Of a stretch of 64,000 bases of DNA, positions 35,252 through 45,766 are shown one piece after another (within the stretch, counting starts at the first letter, position 1; every line of letters begins with the position of its first letter). The notes under the pieces are model-generated. The model did not search any database. It saw nothing but the letters and a program-made list of their open reading frames with translations, and was not told the origin of the DNA. Source of the DNA: Bacteroides intestinalis (GTDB lineage Bacteria; Bacteroidota; Bacteroidia; Bacteroidales; Bacteroidaceae); the NCBI RefSeq assembly GCF_902364365.1, contig NZ_CABJDN010000011.1:124001-188000 (forward strand), given 5' to 3'. Both the position numbers and the translations under genes were made by a program.

Positions 35252-37927
35252 TTATTTAGTTTTAATTTCAAAATGATAATTACCGGTTAGCAGTTCGATG
35301 CCACCTCCCTTCTTGCGCATGGCAGATAAAGTAGCGGCATTTATCTCTTTACATTCTATTTTATAAGCCTCATCTATATATAAGGTAGCAGAGCTGTTTG
35401 AAGGAATAGTAATCGTATATTGCACCTTGCCCCTGTTCTTTTTCCATGATGAAACTATTTCTCCATAAGGGGAAATATGACTTGCCTCAAAAGCATCCAA
35501 ACCTGCTACAAAATTGGGTCTTAATATAATATGTTTGAAGCCGGGCATTGAAGAATCAGGGTAAAGCCCTCCCAATGCTTTATAGTACCAAGCACTGATT
35601 TCTCCAAACATGATGTGGTTTAATGAAATATCTTTTTTCCCATCAATACGCCAATTCTCATAAAGAGTAGTTGCTCCATTCTTTATCCACCAGCCCCAGG
35701 ACGGATAGGTTCCTTTAGAAGCAAGTTGATAAGCCAAATCTGCATATCCATTCGCACTCAAAGCATTCAGAATAGTTTTACTACCCAGTAAGCCTACATC
35801 CATACTGCCGTCTTTACTCACTTTCTCTGCTAAGTTATAAGCCACCAATTCTTTCAGATGTTCAGGGACTATTCCCCAATAGAGTGGTGCGCTTAACTCG
35901 GTCTGACTTCCACCACAATAGATACCTGTATCCTCATTCAAAAAGCGGGCATTGATGCTATTCTTTATTTTTTGCGCTAAAGCAGAATACTTTTCATAAT
36001 CTTGTTGTTTGTTCAATATTCTGGCTGCTTTAGCCAAAATATCCGTATCGACATAATAATAGATGGATGAAGTCAGCTCTTTAGAGGAATGTGACTTTAT
36101 AGGAATCCAATCTCCTAATCCCCAGTCCGTGATGCCCGAAGGGTATGTGTAATTCAGATAATCCACATATCTTCTGATATTGTTGTACATAGATTGAAGC
36201 AAATGTTTGTCTCCATAGAACAGGTAAATATTCCAGGGGATGATAGCTACCGTACTTGTCCAGTCAACACCATTCCCCCAATGATACCCCCATCCGGCAG
36301 TAGGAATAATGGCAGGGAGCACTCCGTTAGGGGCTTGTTCATCTTGATGGTCGGCCATCCATTTTTCATAGACCGTGATGCCATCATAATTATAAAGTCC
36401 GGTCTCAATGGCAATATGGGCATCTCCCGTCCACCCATTCTTCTCCCGTTGAGGACAGTCCGTAGGATAGCCAAACAAGTTTGACAGGTATGCAGCATTC
36501 GTCGCCTTCCATATCTTATTCAATAATTCATCAGATGATGAGATTCTGCCGGCAACAGGAACATCACTGTGCATGAAATAGGCTTTCAAGCTATTATCAG
36601 TCAGTTCAACCGGCTCGCTACTTGTTACTTCAACATACTGAAAACCTTTATAATTAAAACGGGCACGAAATGTTTCTTCTCCCGTACCACTCAGAATAAA
36701 GATATCCGTTTGAAAAGGATCTGAATCATCTGTAGGGCGATAGTGATAATCAATATTAGACATATCTGCTCTATTATCTTCTCCGATTCTCTCAGAATGC
36801 TTCAAACGAACTTCCGTACCAGGTTTTCCTTTGATTGTCAATTGGCTGACACCTGCTATATTCCTGCCCAAGTCAAATAAATAAATAGAATCGGAAAGTT
36901 TAATCATCTTTGCCGGACGGAGCATCTCCACGTCCCGGATAGGATGCATCTGCTGCGACACAATCAGAGGTGACGGAGCGGAAGTGCAACTTGCATTTTT
37001 CCATTTCTTATCATCAAATCCCGGAGTGTTCCAATCAGGTTGTTCCAACCGTGCATCATAGTGTTCAGCCGTATAAATACTATTGAAAATTACCGGGCTC
37101 AAAGAGGTTTTCCAGTCCTGACCAGTAGAAATAAATTCTACCTTTCCGTCCTCATATACCACACGGATATCCATACAGAATTTAGGCCTGCCACGCCAAG
37201 GCGCCTGATTGAAGTTCCACACAGCAGTAGACTGGTGATTGTACCAGCCATTTCCCAACAGTACACCAATGGCATTATTTCCTTGCTTCAATAGTTGCGT
37301 TACATCATGTGTCAAATATAAGGTACGTCTGTCAAAGCGAGTATATGCAGGATCCAGACGATGATCTCCAACCCGTGAGCCATTAATATAAAGTTCATAT
37401 AATCCAGCAACAGCAATGTATGCACGGGCTTCCCGAATAGTACGTTTTGCATCCCATTCTTTTCTAAAATATGCAGCGGGCTTCAAATGTATATTATGGG
37501 TATCTGATATCCAGTTCCCCTTCCAGTTATGTTCATCCATTACTCCGGTTTCAAAGTAAGTTACATCACTTGTATACATCTTATTACTATCCCAGACACA
37601 CACCTTCCAGTAATATCGTGTATAAGGTTGAAGTTTTTGTCCGGCATAAACAGCCAGAACATTTGATATAGTCTGTTTACCGGAGTTCCAGCTATCACCC
37701 ATCCCCTGAGCAACCCGAACGGAATCTGTGCCTACAATGACCTGATAGGCTTCCTGAACATCAACATCAACTGGCAATTGCCAGCTCAAACGCGGAGAAG
37801 GCACATCTATTCCTAACGGGGCAACTAAATATTCACAGCGAAGAACATCAAGCTTCCCCGTTGATCCGGCTAATAATGATAGATGAAATAATGAAATAAA
37901 AAAGAATACTGATAAGATTCGTTTCAT
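35252..37927 (-). CDS. GH78 alpha-L-rhamnosidase
   Basis: About 891 residues from ATG 37927; an earlier ATG at 37969 would overlap the promoter. Signal peptide at about 1-20. The order is an N-terminal beta domain (LRCEYLVAPLGIDVPSPRLSW), the rhamnosidase jelly-roll domains, an (alpha/alpha)6 barrel with the general acid Glu in DCPQREKNGWTGDAH, and the second Glu in TTLYENWR. It is a paralogue of the GH78 half of the fusion at 15 kb. It should remove terminal alpha-L-rhamnose. It stands alone, with its own operator-promoter and terminator, divergent from the half-A regulator gene. Confidence 0.92.
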   Translation of the reverse strand: MKRILSVFFFISLFHLSLLAGSTGKLDVLRCEYLVAPLGIDVPSPRLSWQLPVDVDVQEAYQVIVGTDSVRVAQGMGDSWNSGKQTISNVLAVYAGQKLQPYTRYYWKVCVWDSNKMYTSDVTYFETGVMDEHNWKGNWISDTHNIHLKPAAYFRKEWDAKRTIREARAYIAVAGLYELYINGSRVGDHRLDPAYTRFDRRTLYLTHDVTQLLKQGNNAIGVLLGNGWYNHQSTAVWNFNQAPWRGRPKFCMDIRVVYEDGKVEFISTGQDWKTSLSPVIFNSIYTAEHYDARLEQPDWNTPGFDDKKWKNASCTSAPSPLIVSQQMHPIRDVEMLRPAKMIKLSDSIYLFDLGRNIAGVSQLTIKGKPGTEVRLKHSERIGEDNRADMSNIDYHYRPTDDSDPFQTDIFILSGTGEETFRARFNYKGFQYVEVTSSEPVELTDNSLKAYFMHSDVPVAGRISSSDELLNKIWKATNAAYLSNLFGYPTDCPQREKNGWTGDAHIAIETGLYNYDGITVYEKWMADHQDEQAPNGVLPAIIPTAGWGYHWGNGVDWTSTVAIIPWNIYLFYGDKHLLQSMYNNIRRYVDYLNYTYPSGITDWGLGDWIPIKSHSSKELTSSIYYYVDTDILAKAARILNKQQDYEKYSALAQKIKNSINARFLNEDTGIYCGGSQTELSAPLYWGIVPEHLKELVAYNLAEKVSKDGSMDVGLLGSKTILNALSANGYADLAYQLASKGTYPSWGWWIKNGATTLYENWRIDGKKDISLNHIMFGEISAWYYKALGGLYPDSSMPGFKHIILRPNFVAGLDAFEASHISPYGEIVSSWKKNRGKVQYTITIPSNSSATLYIDEAYKIECKEINAATLSAMRKKGGGIELLTGNYHFEIKTK

Positions 37928-37956
37928 AATATAGATTACTTTTTTAGTGAATGATA

Positions 37957-38001
37957 CAAAAATAGGCAATAATCAATATAGTAATATCTACAAAAGCGCC
38001 A
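37957..38001 (-). promoter_or_regulatory. GH78 promoter with candidate HTCS operator
   Basis: On the minus strand TGGCGC (37996-38001) is 32 bp from the -7 box TATTTTTG (37957-37964). It sits in the divergent gap shared with the HTCS gene. Confidence 0.6.
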
Positions 38002-38124
38002 ATAGTATACGCTGACAAGACAAAGAACGTGCCCATCTTCGCCATTTTTGTATGGTTATCGTCCTAAGACATAATTATACCATTTTAAAGCATATTTTTC
38101 AGATTGAAGCACAGAAAAAAAACA

Positions 38125-38132
38125 TATCTTTG
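38125..38132 (+). promoter_or_regulatory. -7 box of the half-A HTCS gene
   Basis: TATCTTTG, matching TAnnTTTG, about 38 bases before the ATG at 38170. The paralogous gene at 51547 has the identical octamer upstream. Confidence 0.6.
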
Positions 38133-38169
38133 TTTGCATTCTAATACTTAAATAAATACGAATAACCCC

Positions 38170-41100
38170 ATGAGAAAACATACATTGCTGCTTTTATTAT
38201 TTTTTTCTTGTTTAACAAGCAACATTTGTTCGTACAATCTGAGACAGATCAGTAATCGGGACGGTTTATCCAACAGTTCTGTCACTTGCCTGTTTCAAGA
38301 CAATGAACGTTTTTTATGGATCGGAACATATGACGGGCTTAATATGTATGACAGCCGGAATATCTATATTTATAAGCCCGATATCAACAACCAAAACAGT
38401 TTATCAAGCAATGTTATCAGAAATATTATAGAGACAGACAGCATTTATCTGTGGATCAGCACCAAGTGGGGACTTAACAAGCTATCGCAACAAAGCAATA
38501 CCATAGAGGCGTATTACAATGAATTCGGAGAAAACTCTTATATGGCTAAAGACAGCCACGATAATTTGTATGTTCTTAGCAAACCGGATGTCTTGTCTTT
38601 CTATTCTAAAGTTGAAAATAAATTTATCGACCTTCCTGTACATAAAGGAATAGAACATAATACAGTGTTGGGTATGCTGATTGATGCCCAAGATACTATT
38701 TGGATCAATCACCAAGGAATTCTGGAGAGATATACTGTATCTGACACAGGCTCTGATCAACCCAACATTAAAAGGCATAGTGATTTTAAACATGCTCAGC
38801 CCATAGAGTATGCATTCTACCATAAGGAGAAAATCATCATAGTCGATTCTATCGGAGACATTTATTATATAACAACCCAAGGCATTCATTTTGTTAAAAA
38901 TCTGAATAAGCTTATTAATGAGAGCGGAGAAATCGGCTCTATTATTTTCGATAACGATGATCTCCTCATTGGCTTTAGAACTAATGGCCTCATTCGGCTT
39001 GATGCAGCTAAAGGATATGAATTGGAAAAAATAGAAATTAATTGTGGAGTATTCTCATTATGGAAAGATGAACAACAAGACATTATCTGGATTGGTACAG
39101 ACGGGCAAGGTATATATGCATGGACCAAAGATGAGTACGCTTTCAACAACCTGTCATTAAATCAATTGCCCATAAATAAAAGAAGACCCATCCGGGCCAT
39201 TCATACAGATCAACAAAACACTCTGTGGTTGGGAACTAAAGATAATGGCATCATCAGAATTAAAGATTACGATGTTGCTCAGGAATATTCGACAGCTAAT
39301 ATAACCCATTTCACTGTCAAAGACGGATTAACCAATAATGCAGTCTTTGCTTTTACTGAAAGTAAGAGCCATCCTATATTATGGATTGGGTCGGACGGTC
39401 CTGAACTAAACTATTATTCATATCGGGACAACAAAATACACTCGCTTATTAACAATACAAACTCTAGAATTGCACGCGTACATTCCATGAGTGAGACCTG
39501 CGACTCATTGCTATGGGTAGGTTCTGGAAGCAGATTGCTCCGAATCAGCATTGAAGCACATGGAAATACGATTAAAGCCAAAGATATACGTACCATTTAT
39601 TTCAGAGTCCCCAACAGACAGCAGTACAATCAAATATATTCCATTTATCCGGAGAATGATTCTATTCTCTGGATTGGAATGCGGGGAAATGGAGTCATTC
39701 GCCTGAATACACAGACCGAAGCCTATCAGCTTATCTCATTCGATAAAAATGGAATAGCTCCAATGAACGACATTCTCTGTATACATCAAGACAAAAATAA
39801 AATTATATGGATAGGCAGCAGTTACGGCCTCACCAGATTGACTTTATTACCCAATGGTGAATACGATTATAAAAACTTCAATGAAAATGAAGGATTACCT
39901 AATAATACAATACATGGTATCGCAGAAGATCCTCAAGGTAACTTATGGTTAAGCAGTAATACTGGTATCATTCTATTTGATTCACATAAGAATACATTCC
40001 GAAACCTTAATCATAAAACAGGATTAAAGGTTATAGAGTTTAGTGATAACGCTTACTTTCAAGACAATACAAAAAAACGATATTTCTTTGGAGGCGTAGA
40101 TGGTATTGTATGGATAGAAAATGGGGGGAAAAAAAGAAAAGATTTCATTCCGGATATTTTCTTTACCAAGCTCAGGATATTCAATAAAGACTATAACATA
40201 TCCGAATTTGAAAAAAGCAAAGGTAATAAAAGAGAAATTGTATTGAAGCACGATCAAAATTTCTTTGCTGTTTCTTTTGTTGCCATGGACTTCATCAATG
40301 GAGAAAATAGCAAGTACTCCTATAAACTGGAAAATTTTAGCAATGTGTGGATGGACACGCGCTCCAATGAAGCGCAATTTACCAATATTCCTCCCGGTAA
40401 CTACATCTTGCGAGTGAAGTATAATGATGGGATCAGTAGTAATGAAAACTTAACTCAAAGTATATACATCACCATCCTTCCTCCCTGGTACTGGAGTATT
40501 GCTGCTCAAACAATCTACGTTCTACTACTTATAGGAGCAGGGGTAGGGCTTTTCCGATATATTCGTTGGAAGTACGAACGGAGAAAAGCTTCTATCGACA
40601 GAAGGCTGAAAGAAAAATATAAAGAAGAAATGTATGAAGGGAAGTTACGTTTCTTCACCAATATAACACATGAATTCTGTACTCCGCTCACACTTATCTA
40701 CGGACCATGCGAAAGGATACTCAATTATGAACATAGTGATAACTTTATAAAAAAATATGCCCAGATTATAAAATCAAATACCGAGCGGCTTAACAGCCTG
40801 ATACAAGAAGTCATCGATTTCCGCCGTATGGAAACCGGTAACCAGATATGCCACATACAAGAATTGAATATCAGCGAATTGGGTAACGGAATCATTGAAT
40901 CATTTGATGAATTGGCCGAACAGAATCGAATTCAGTTGGAAACAGACATCACTCCGGATATCATTTGGGGAAGTGACCACAACGGCTTTACTAAAATCCT
41001 CAATAATCTTATTTCCAATGCTTTCAAATACACACCGGAAAATGGGACTATCCGTATATCCATAAAAAAAGAAGAAAATAAACTGAGCATTAAAGTGTAT

Positions 41101-42225
41101 AATACGGGAAAAGGTATCAGTAAAGAAAACCTTCCGTTAATATTTAACCGGTACAGTATACTCGACAACATCAAAGAAAATAGTATAAAAGGCTTATCAT
41201 CCAGAAACGGATTAGGGCTTGCCATTTGCCAGAGTATGGTAGAATTGCTACATGGAACCATTAACGTAGAAAGTGAAGTAAATCAATATGCCCAATTTAT
41301 TGTGACTCTGCCTGCGCTTGAAGCCACAGAAAAAATGGGAAATATACAACCACACGAAACTGCCAAAATTGAACTGCCCAATTATAAAACAGAGGTAACA
41401 CTGCCCGAAACTGTCAATAACGAAGAAGAAACTAACCAACCGGAAAACACAATACTGATTATTGATGATAATAAAGAATTGTTGTGGATGTTGAAAGATA
41501 TATTATCAGACGAATATACAATCTTAACTGCCGAAAACGGAGAGGAAGGGTTGGAACTATTGAAACAAGAAACTCCGAATCTGATTATCACAGATATCAT
41601 GATGCCTAAAATCGATGGAATCACCCTGACTAAACAGCTGAAAAACAATAAGCATACTGCGCACATTCCATTGGTAATTCTTTCGGCCAAGAATACAACC
41701 GATGAGAAAATAGAAGGTATAGAATCCGGAGCGGATGCTTACATTCCCAAACCTTTCAATACACAATACCTTAGAACCATTATCAAACAACTTATAAAAA
41801 AACAAGAAGAGTTAAAGCAATACTATAACTCTTCTGCAAGTGCATTTGACTATAGTGGAGGACAGTTATTACAGAATGAGGATAAAGAATACCTGCAAAC
41901 CGCTATAGAGATTATCAATGAAAATATGGATAATGCAGAGTTCGGGCCCGATGAATTAGCCAAGGCGATGCAAACCAGTGGCAGAAATTTATACCGAAAG
42001 TTCAAAAAACTAAACCAATCATCTCCCAAAGACTTCATAAAAGAGCAAAAAATGAAATATGCTGCAAAATTGCTGTTAACAACAACATTAAATATACAAG
42101 AAATCATGTACCGGATAGCGGCTACCAACCGATCGCATTTTTATAAAGAATTCGCCAAACGTTATAATCAAACTCCCAGGGAGTACAGGGAAGCCAATAA
42201 GCAAAAAGATGATTCCCTTATTTGA
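38170..42225 (+). CDS. Hybrid two-component system regulator (HTCS), half A
   Basis: 1351 residues, single-protein sensor and transcription factor. A signal sequence is followed by a periplasmic beta-propeller (about 25-700, repeated LWIGT/DGL/N units), a Y_Y_Y domain (NIPPGNYILRVKY) and one TM (about 775-797). Then come HisKA with His~834 in THEFCTPLTLI, HATPase (NNLISNAFKYTPENG), a receiver with Asp in ITDIMMPKIDG (~1140) and a C-terminal AraC-type HTH pair (about 1240-1345). HTCS proteins sense oligosaccharides in the periplasm and activate the adjacent utilization genes. The H-box has Cys where Arg is usual. It is a close paralogue of the half-B HTCS. Confidence 0.93.
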   Translation: MRKHTLLLLLFFSCLTSNICSYNLRQISNRDGLSNSSVTCLFQDNERFLWIGTYDGLNMYDSRNIYIYKPDINNQNSLSSNVIRNIIETDSIYLWISTKWGLNKLSQQSNTIEAYYNEFGENSYMAKDSHDNLYVLSKPDVLSFYSKVENKFIDLPVHKGIEHNTVLGMLIDAQDTIWINHQGILERYTVSDTGSDQPNIKRHSDFKHAQPIEYAFYHKEKIIIVDSIGDIYYITTQGIHFVKNLNKLINESGEIGSIIFDNDDLLIGFRTNGLIRLDAAKGYELEKIEINCGVFSLWKDEQQDIIWIGTDGQGIYAWTKDEYAFNNLSLNQLPINKRRPIRAIHTDQQNTLWLGTKDNGIIRIKDYDVAQEYSTANITHFTVKDGLTNNAVFAFTESKSHPILWIGSDGPELNYYSYRDNKIHSLINNTNSRIARVHSMSETCDSLLWVGSGSRLLRISIEAHGNTIKAKDIRTIYFRVPNRQQYNQIYSIYPENDSILWIGMRGNGVIRLNTQTEAYQLISFDKNGIAPMNDILCIHQDKNKIIWIGSSYGLTRLTLLPNGEYDYKNFNENEGLPNNTIHGIAEDPQGNLWLSSNTGIILFDSHKNTFRNLNHKTGLKVIEFSDNAYFQDNTKKRYFFGGVDGIVWIENGGKKRKDFIPDIFFTKLRIFNKDYNISEFEKSKGNKREIVLKHDQNFFAVSFVAMDFINGENSKYSYKLENFSNVWMDTRSNEAQFTNIPPGNYILRVKYNDGISSNENLTQSIYITILPPWYWSIAAQTIYVLLLIGAGVGLFRYIRWKYERRKASIDRRLKEKYKEEMYEGKLRFFTNITHEFCTPLTLIYGPCERILNYEHSDNFIKKYAQIIKSNTERLNSLIQEVIDFRRMETGNQICHIQELNISELGNGIIESFDELAEQNRIQLETDITPDIIWGSDHNGFTKILNNLISNAFKYTPENGTIRISIKKEENKLSIKVYNTGKGISKENLPLIFNRYSILDNIKENSIKGLSSRNGLGLAICQSMVELLHGTINVESEVNQYAQFIVTLPALEATEKMGNIQPHETAKIELPNYKTEVTLPETVNNEEETNQPENTILIIDDNKELLWMLKDILSDEYTILTAENGEEGLELLKQETPNLIITDIMMPKIDGITLTKQLKNNKHTAHIPLVILSAKNTTDEKIEGIESGADAYIPKPFNTQYLRTIIKQLIKKQEELKQYYNSSASAFDYSGGQLLQNEDKEYLQTAIEIINENMDNAEFGPDELAKAMQTSGRNLYRKFKKLNQSSPKDFIKEQKMKYAAKLLLTTTLNIQEIMYRIAATNRSHFYKEFAKRYNQTPREYREANKQKDDSLI

Positions 42226-42248
42226 CGAGGTCTTTATTTCTTAGCAAT

Positions 42249-42264
42249 CACTACGTAAGTAGTG
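42249..42264. terminator. Short hairpin between convergent HTCS and PL8 genes
   Basis: CACTAC (42249-42254) pairs with GTAGTG (42259-42264) around a four-base loop. It lies in the 53-base gap between two converging genes. There is only a weak T-run nearby, so terminator activity is tentative. Confidence 0.4.
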
Positions 42265-42278
42265 CCTTTGCGTACTTA

Positions 42279-44360
42279 TTAATGCTTTTGGGCTATATGC
42301 TTTATCACCGAACTACCGGAATAGTCACCGGAAGGGAATGTTATATCCATCTGTTCTCCATTCAGGCTTAATTGAACAGACTTCTCTTTATACAGAGGAT
42401 CAGCTACAGCTATTTCATATTGTCCGTCTTTCTTCTCAATGTATAACAAAACTTTTTTATTGACTGCCACTACCAGATCATCTGAGAACCGTATTTCACC
42501 CGGTTCATAAAAGACGACAGCATACTGTCTCTTATTCTCATTGGTAATCGCTTGTAACCGCTCCGTATTGGCTATAATTTTGATTTCATTCTCAAACTTC
42601 TTATCTGTAAAATAAGAGAGAGGCTTATCAGGCATTATTATGTAGCAATAATCCTCATTCTGTGGAGTAGTGCCATGCGAAATCCATAAACTAAAAACCT
42701 CTTTTGTAACAGGTTTCTCACTTGCCGTTACTTCAAGTTCTCGCCAGGAACCCGTTTGCTTGGCTTTTCTCAACGTTACACTCTCATTTTGCGGGAAAAT
42801 ATACCCTACATTATCATGGTAAGCCCAGTCTATCTTTTTGTCGGACAAGTTATCCGTTAGCCGGTATGCATGTCCTGACAAGCCATATGTAACCTCACCA
42901 TTTGCCAGACATTGATTTACCGAAGTACGAACTTCCTGCGTACGGGCCGCCTTAATGCCACTTCCCATACATACCATAGCATCTCCCATAAAAAAGTAAG
43001 CTTTCCGAGCTTCCACACCCTGATAGGCATGTTCATAAGCCATTACACCATTATGAGCATTACTAACACCTCCGCCAAATTGATTCGAACCAAACAAATA
43101 CCAACGTAGATCGGCAGTCGACTGATTAGCAACTGCCGTTGTTCCCGGTACCCGTGTCCAATCCCAGACAACAAAGACGTCATCATATTCATGACCGGTA
43201 GTCATTATGTTAGTTGCTCCTAACGGCAGATAATAACCTTTCAAATTCTGCCCGTTCAGCATTTCCGTACCGTTTGTTCGTACAGATATGACTTTAGCAG
43301 ACATATAATAATCAGATCCATGATGAGTCATGATGTTTGATTTCCAAAAGTGTGTATTTCCTGGTACCGGAAAGGCTTCGCCACTAATATGCCGCTTCCA
43401 TGCCTCATAATTTTCTGCATGAGCGGGATCAACTTCTTTCATTAAATCCAATGTATGCGTGGACATATTACTCAAGCAATTCGGGCGACATATCCCCCGC
43501 CCAATCGTTCCAAAATCATATGCCATTCTATATCCGAACATCTGTGTCCCTTTCAGAAAAACATCTGATACCAACTTAATCTTATCCGAAGTGAAGAACT
43601 TCATAAAAGATGTTTTATTAGCTAAAGTAATATACTCTGCCAAGTCGGACAGTAGTGACATTCCATATCCACCCGAATAAAGTTGAGGACGGTGCTGATG
43701 AATACTATTATCTCTTTTCATTCCTTCATCATCTTTCTCTTCTACATATATGGTAGAAGCAATGGAAGAAAATCCTTTGGCAATTAACTCATAATTATCT
43801 TCTATACAGCCCTTATGTATCAAGACTGCAGATACCCATGTTCTATTCTTTCCTTTATGGGCCACATTATCTGTCTTATCAGCCAGATAAGAAGAAAGCC
43901 TCGTCACATCTTCTCTTTTCAACTCTTTCTTCAGCAAAAGAAGAGGAATCATATATTGGGAAGGGGCACCGATATCCCGGTACCACCAATTTCCAGAATC
44001 TGGATTAGCTATCCGGAAATAATCTAACCCAAGAATTATTTTCTTTCGCAATTCCTGCTCATGAAATAATTTATTTCCGGGTTTACTATAAGCCAATGCC
44101 ATGTTCTTTAATCTCTTGAGATGACGCTCTGCATCGAAATAGAAAGTCACTGTCTTATAATCAATATCTTTCCAGCTACCATCAGTTTGCATAACAGCCA
44201 AATCCTTTTCCGCTTGAGAAACGTCTACCGAATCCGACAAATATTCCTTCAACAATCTATTATATAAAATCTCTATATCCTTCTGTTTCTCTACAGCATA
44301 GCCGTATTCTCCCCAAAGGCATAACACCAAACATATAAGTAGTAACCTTTTCATAATCAT
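42279..44360 (-). CDS. PL8-family polysaccharide lyase
   Basis: 693 residues with a signal peptide (MIMKRLLLICLVLCLWGEYGYA). The alpha/alpha toroid and beta-sandwich of PL8 are present with the catalytic Asn in GKNRTWVSAV, His and Tyr in HQHRPQLYSGGYG, and Arg in IGRGICR. PL8 enzymes cleave beside uronic acid by elimination; known members act on hyaluronan, chondroitin or xanthan. The locus context of rhamnosidases and beta-glucuronidase argues against an animal glycosaminoglycan. It is the stand-alone counterpart of the N-terminal half of the 15-kb fusion protein. Its start overlaps the GH79 stop by 4 bases. Confidence 0.9.
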   Translation of the reverse strand: MIMKRLLLICLVLCLWGEYGYAVEKQKDIEILYNRLLKEYLSDSVDVSQAEKDLAVMQTDGSWKDIDYKTVTFYFDAERHLKRLKNMALAYSKPGNKLFHEQELRKKIILGLDYFRIANPDSGNWWYRDIGAPSQYMIPLLLLKKELKREDVTRLSSYLADKTDNVAHKGKNRTWVSAVLIHKGCIEDNYELIAKGFSSIASTIYVEEKDDEGMKRDNSIHQHRPQLYSGGYGMSLLSDLAEYITLANKTSFMKFFTSDKIKLVSDVFLKGTQMFGYRMAYDFGTIGRGICRPNCLSNMSTHTLDLMKEVDPAHAENYEAWKRHISGEAFPVPGNTHFWKSNIMTHHGSDYYMSAKVISVRTNGTEMLNGQNLKGYYLPLGATNIMTTGHEYDDVFVVWDWTRVPGTTAVANQSTADLRWYLFGSNQFGGGVSNAHNGVMAYEHAYQGVEARKAYFFMGDAMVCMGSGIKAARTQEVRTSVNQCLANGEVTYGLSGHAYRLTDNLSDKKIDWAYHDNVGYIFPQNESVTLRKAKQTGSWRELEVTASEKPVTKEVFSLWISHGTTPQNEDYCYIIMPDKPLSYFTDKKFENEIKIIANTERLQAITNENKRQYAVVFYEPGEIRFSDDLVVAVNKKVLLYIEKKDGQYEIAVADPLYKEKSVQLSLNGEQMDITFPSGDYSGSSVIKHIAQKH

Positions 44361-45766
44361 TCTTTATCTATAATCATCACCGCCGCACTCATTGCCGGAA
44401 CGGAGACTTTAATATATTCATTCTGTGGTTGATATTTCTCTCTCATATTTAGTTGAAAACTTCCATCAGCTTCTACTTCGGCATCGGCAAAACGTATTCC
44501 AGATGAAGAAACCGGAGAGGGTGCTGTAAGTCTAAGCAACTGAACCGAAGCAGGAGTGTCATTCAGCCGAACTGTAAAGGAAATATCATCTTCACTTTTA
44601 TTTAAAAGAGTAACTTTCAACGTTTTGCCATTGACACAAGCATAAGCACTACTGTTAGGAACAGAAGGTGAAATCACAGAAGGAACAATGTTGCCACCTT
44701 CACTTCCATATTTAAAAGCAAGCATCGCATAATAGATAGGACGAGGAGTAGGAATTCCTTTCTCATTCAATACAATAGGTGCATATTTGCTAACACTACC
44801 ACCATGAAAATTCACTCCCACCCCATTATTCAAAGCTACACTCCACATATAGTCTAACGCCCACAAAGCAGAAGCAAAAACATTGCTCACTCCTATTTTT
44901 CCACCTTGAGAGACTGTATTACATTCTGCCATACGATAAGTAGTCCCGTATCTTTGACATAAACAATTCAATACTTGTAAATAACCTGATAAATGATTAT
45001 CCGGCTCCAATATAGTTTTCCAATTCACTGTAGCATTTTTACCCGGTGAATTGTAATGATGTCCGGTCATCAAACTTATTTTAGCAGAATAACTGTTCAA
45101 GAAAGACTCAAACCAACGGATATCTCCAGCAACTGCTGGTCCTGCTATAGCAATGTCAGGTAACCTCTCCTTTATCTTCATATAATGTAGAAACCATTCT
45201 TTTTCATAATCGCTCACTGTATAATTTACAGGGCGCAGATGTTTGTAATATAAATCAGGTTCATTACCTATCTGAAGAGCATAAAGAGCATTCTTTAAGC
45301 GTTTTGTTACATATGCAGCTTCATCCGAGTTTTTCTCAGGATTATTCTCTCCCAAATTCAGTCCCCAAATAACCTTCCATCCAGTTAAATCTACAAATTT
45401 TGAAAAAGTATCTACATCTGTAGTAGTTAAAGAATCCTTTCTCATATAATCAATACGAGGCATACCTGTCCATGAAATCTTATCACTACTATTTCCTCCT
45501 AACCGTAAGATTCCATTTCCTAAATTTTTCATCATTTGAATCAATACAAGATTATCAGGATGCAGATAACAGGAATTATCGGTCAACTGAGACATTTCAT
45601 AGCTGAACCCCAAAAAGTCAGAAGGTATGATGGTATGTAACCGATAATCGGAAAGTACAGTCACTGTAACAGGTACTTCTTTTTCACCTTTTATATCCAG
45701 CCCAAATAAAACAGTTGTTCGGGTAAAAAGGAACACAATAATAATGAAGCGCAACTTTTTCATCAT
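44357..45766 (-). CDS. GH79-family beta-glucuronidase-like enzyme
   Basis: About 469 residues from MMKKLRFIIIVF at 45766, with a signal peptide. The longer ORF start at 45892 reads into a decayed discoidin gene and is not used. The TIM barrel carries an acid/base Glu in QIGNEPDLYY (~167) and the nucleophile Glu in RMAECNTVSQGG (~280), with a C-terminal beta domain. This matches the GH79 family of glucuronidases and heparanase-like enzymes. It likely removes glucuronic acid from oligosaccharides produced by the lyase encoded next door. Confidence 0.8.
   Translation of the reverse strand: MMKKLRFIIIVFLFTRTTVLFGLDIKGEKEVPVTVTVLSDYRLHTIIPSDFLGFSYEMSQLTDNSCYLHPDNLVLIQMMKNLGNGILRLGGNSSDKISWTGMPRIDYMRKDSLTTTDVDTFSKFVDLTGWKVIWGLNLGENNPEKNSDEAAYVTKRLKNALYALQIGNEPDLYYKHLRPVNYTVSDYEKEWFLHYMKIKERLPDIAIAGPAVAGDIRWFESFLNSYSAKISLMTGHHYNSPGKNATVNWKTILEPDNHLSGYLQVLNCLCQRYGTTYRMAECNTVSQGGKIGVSNVFASALWALDYMWSVALNNGVGVNFHGGSVSKYAPIVLNEKGIPTPRPIYYAMLAFKYGSEGGNIVPSVISPSVPNSSAYACVNGKTLKVTLLNKSEDDISFTVRLNDTPASVQLLRLTAPSPVSSSGIRFADAEVEADGSFQLNMREKYQPQNEYIKVSVPAMSAAVMIIDKE

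Noticed and set aside
42279..44360. Chondroitin or hyaluronan lyase
   Set aside because: PL8 includes these, but the locus lacks sulfatases and has several rhamnosidases, so a GAG substrate is unlikely.
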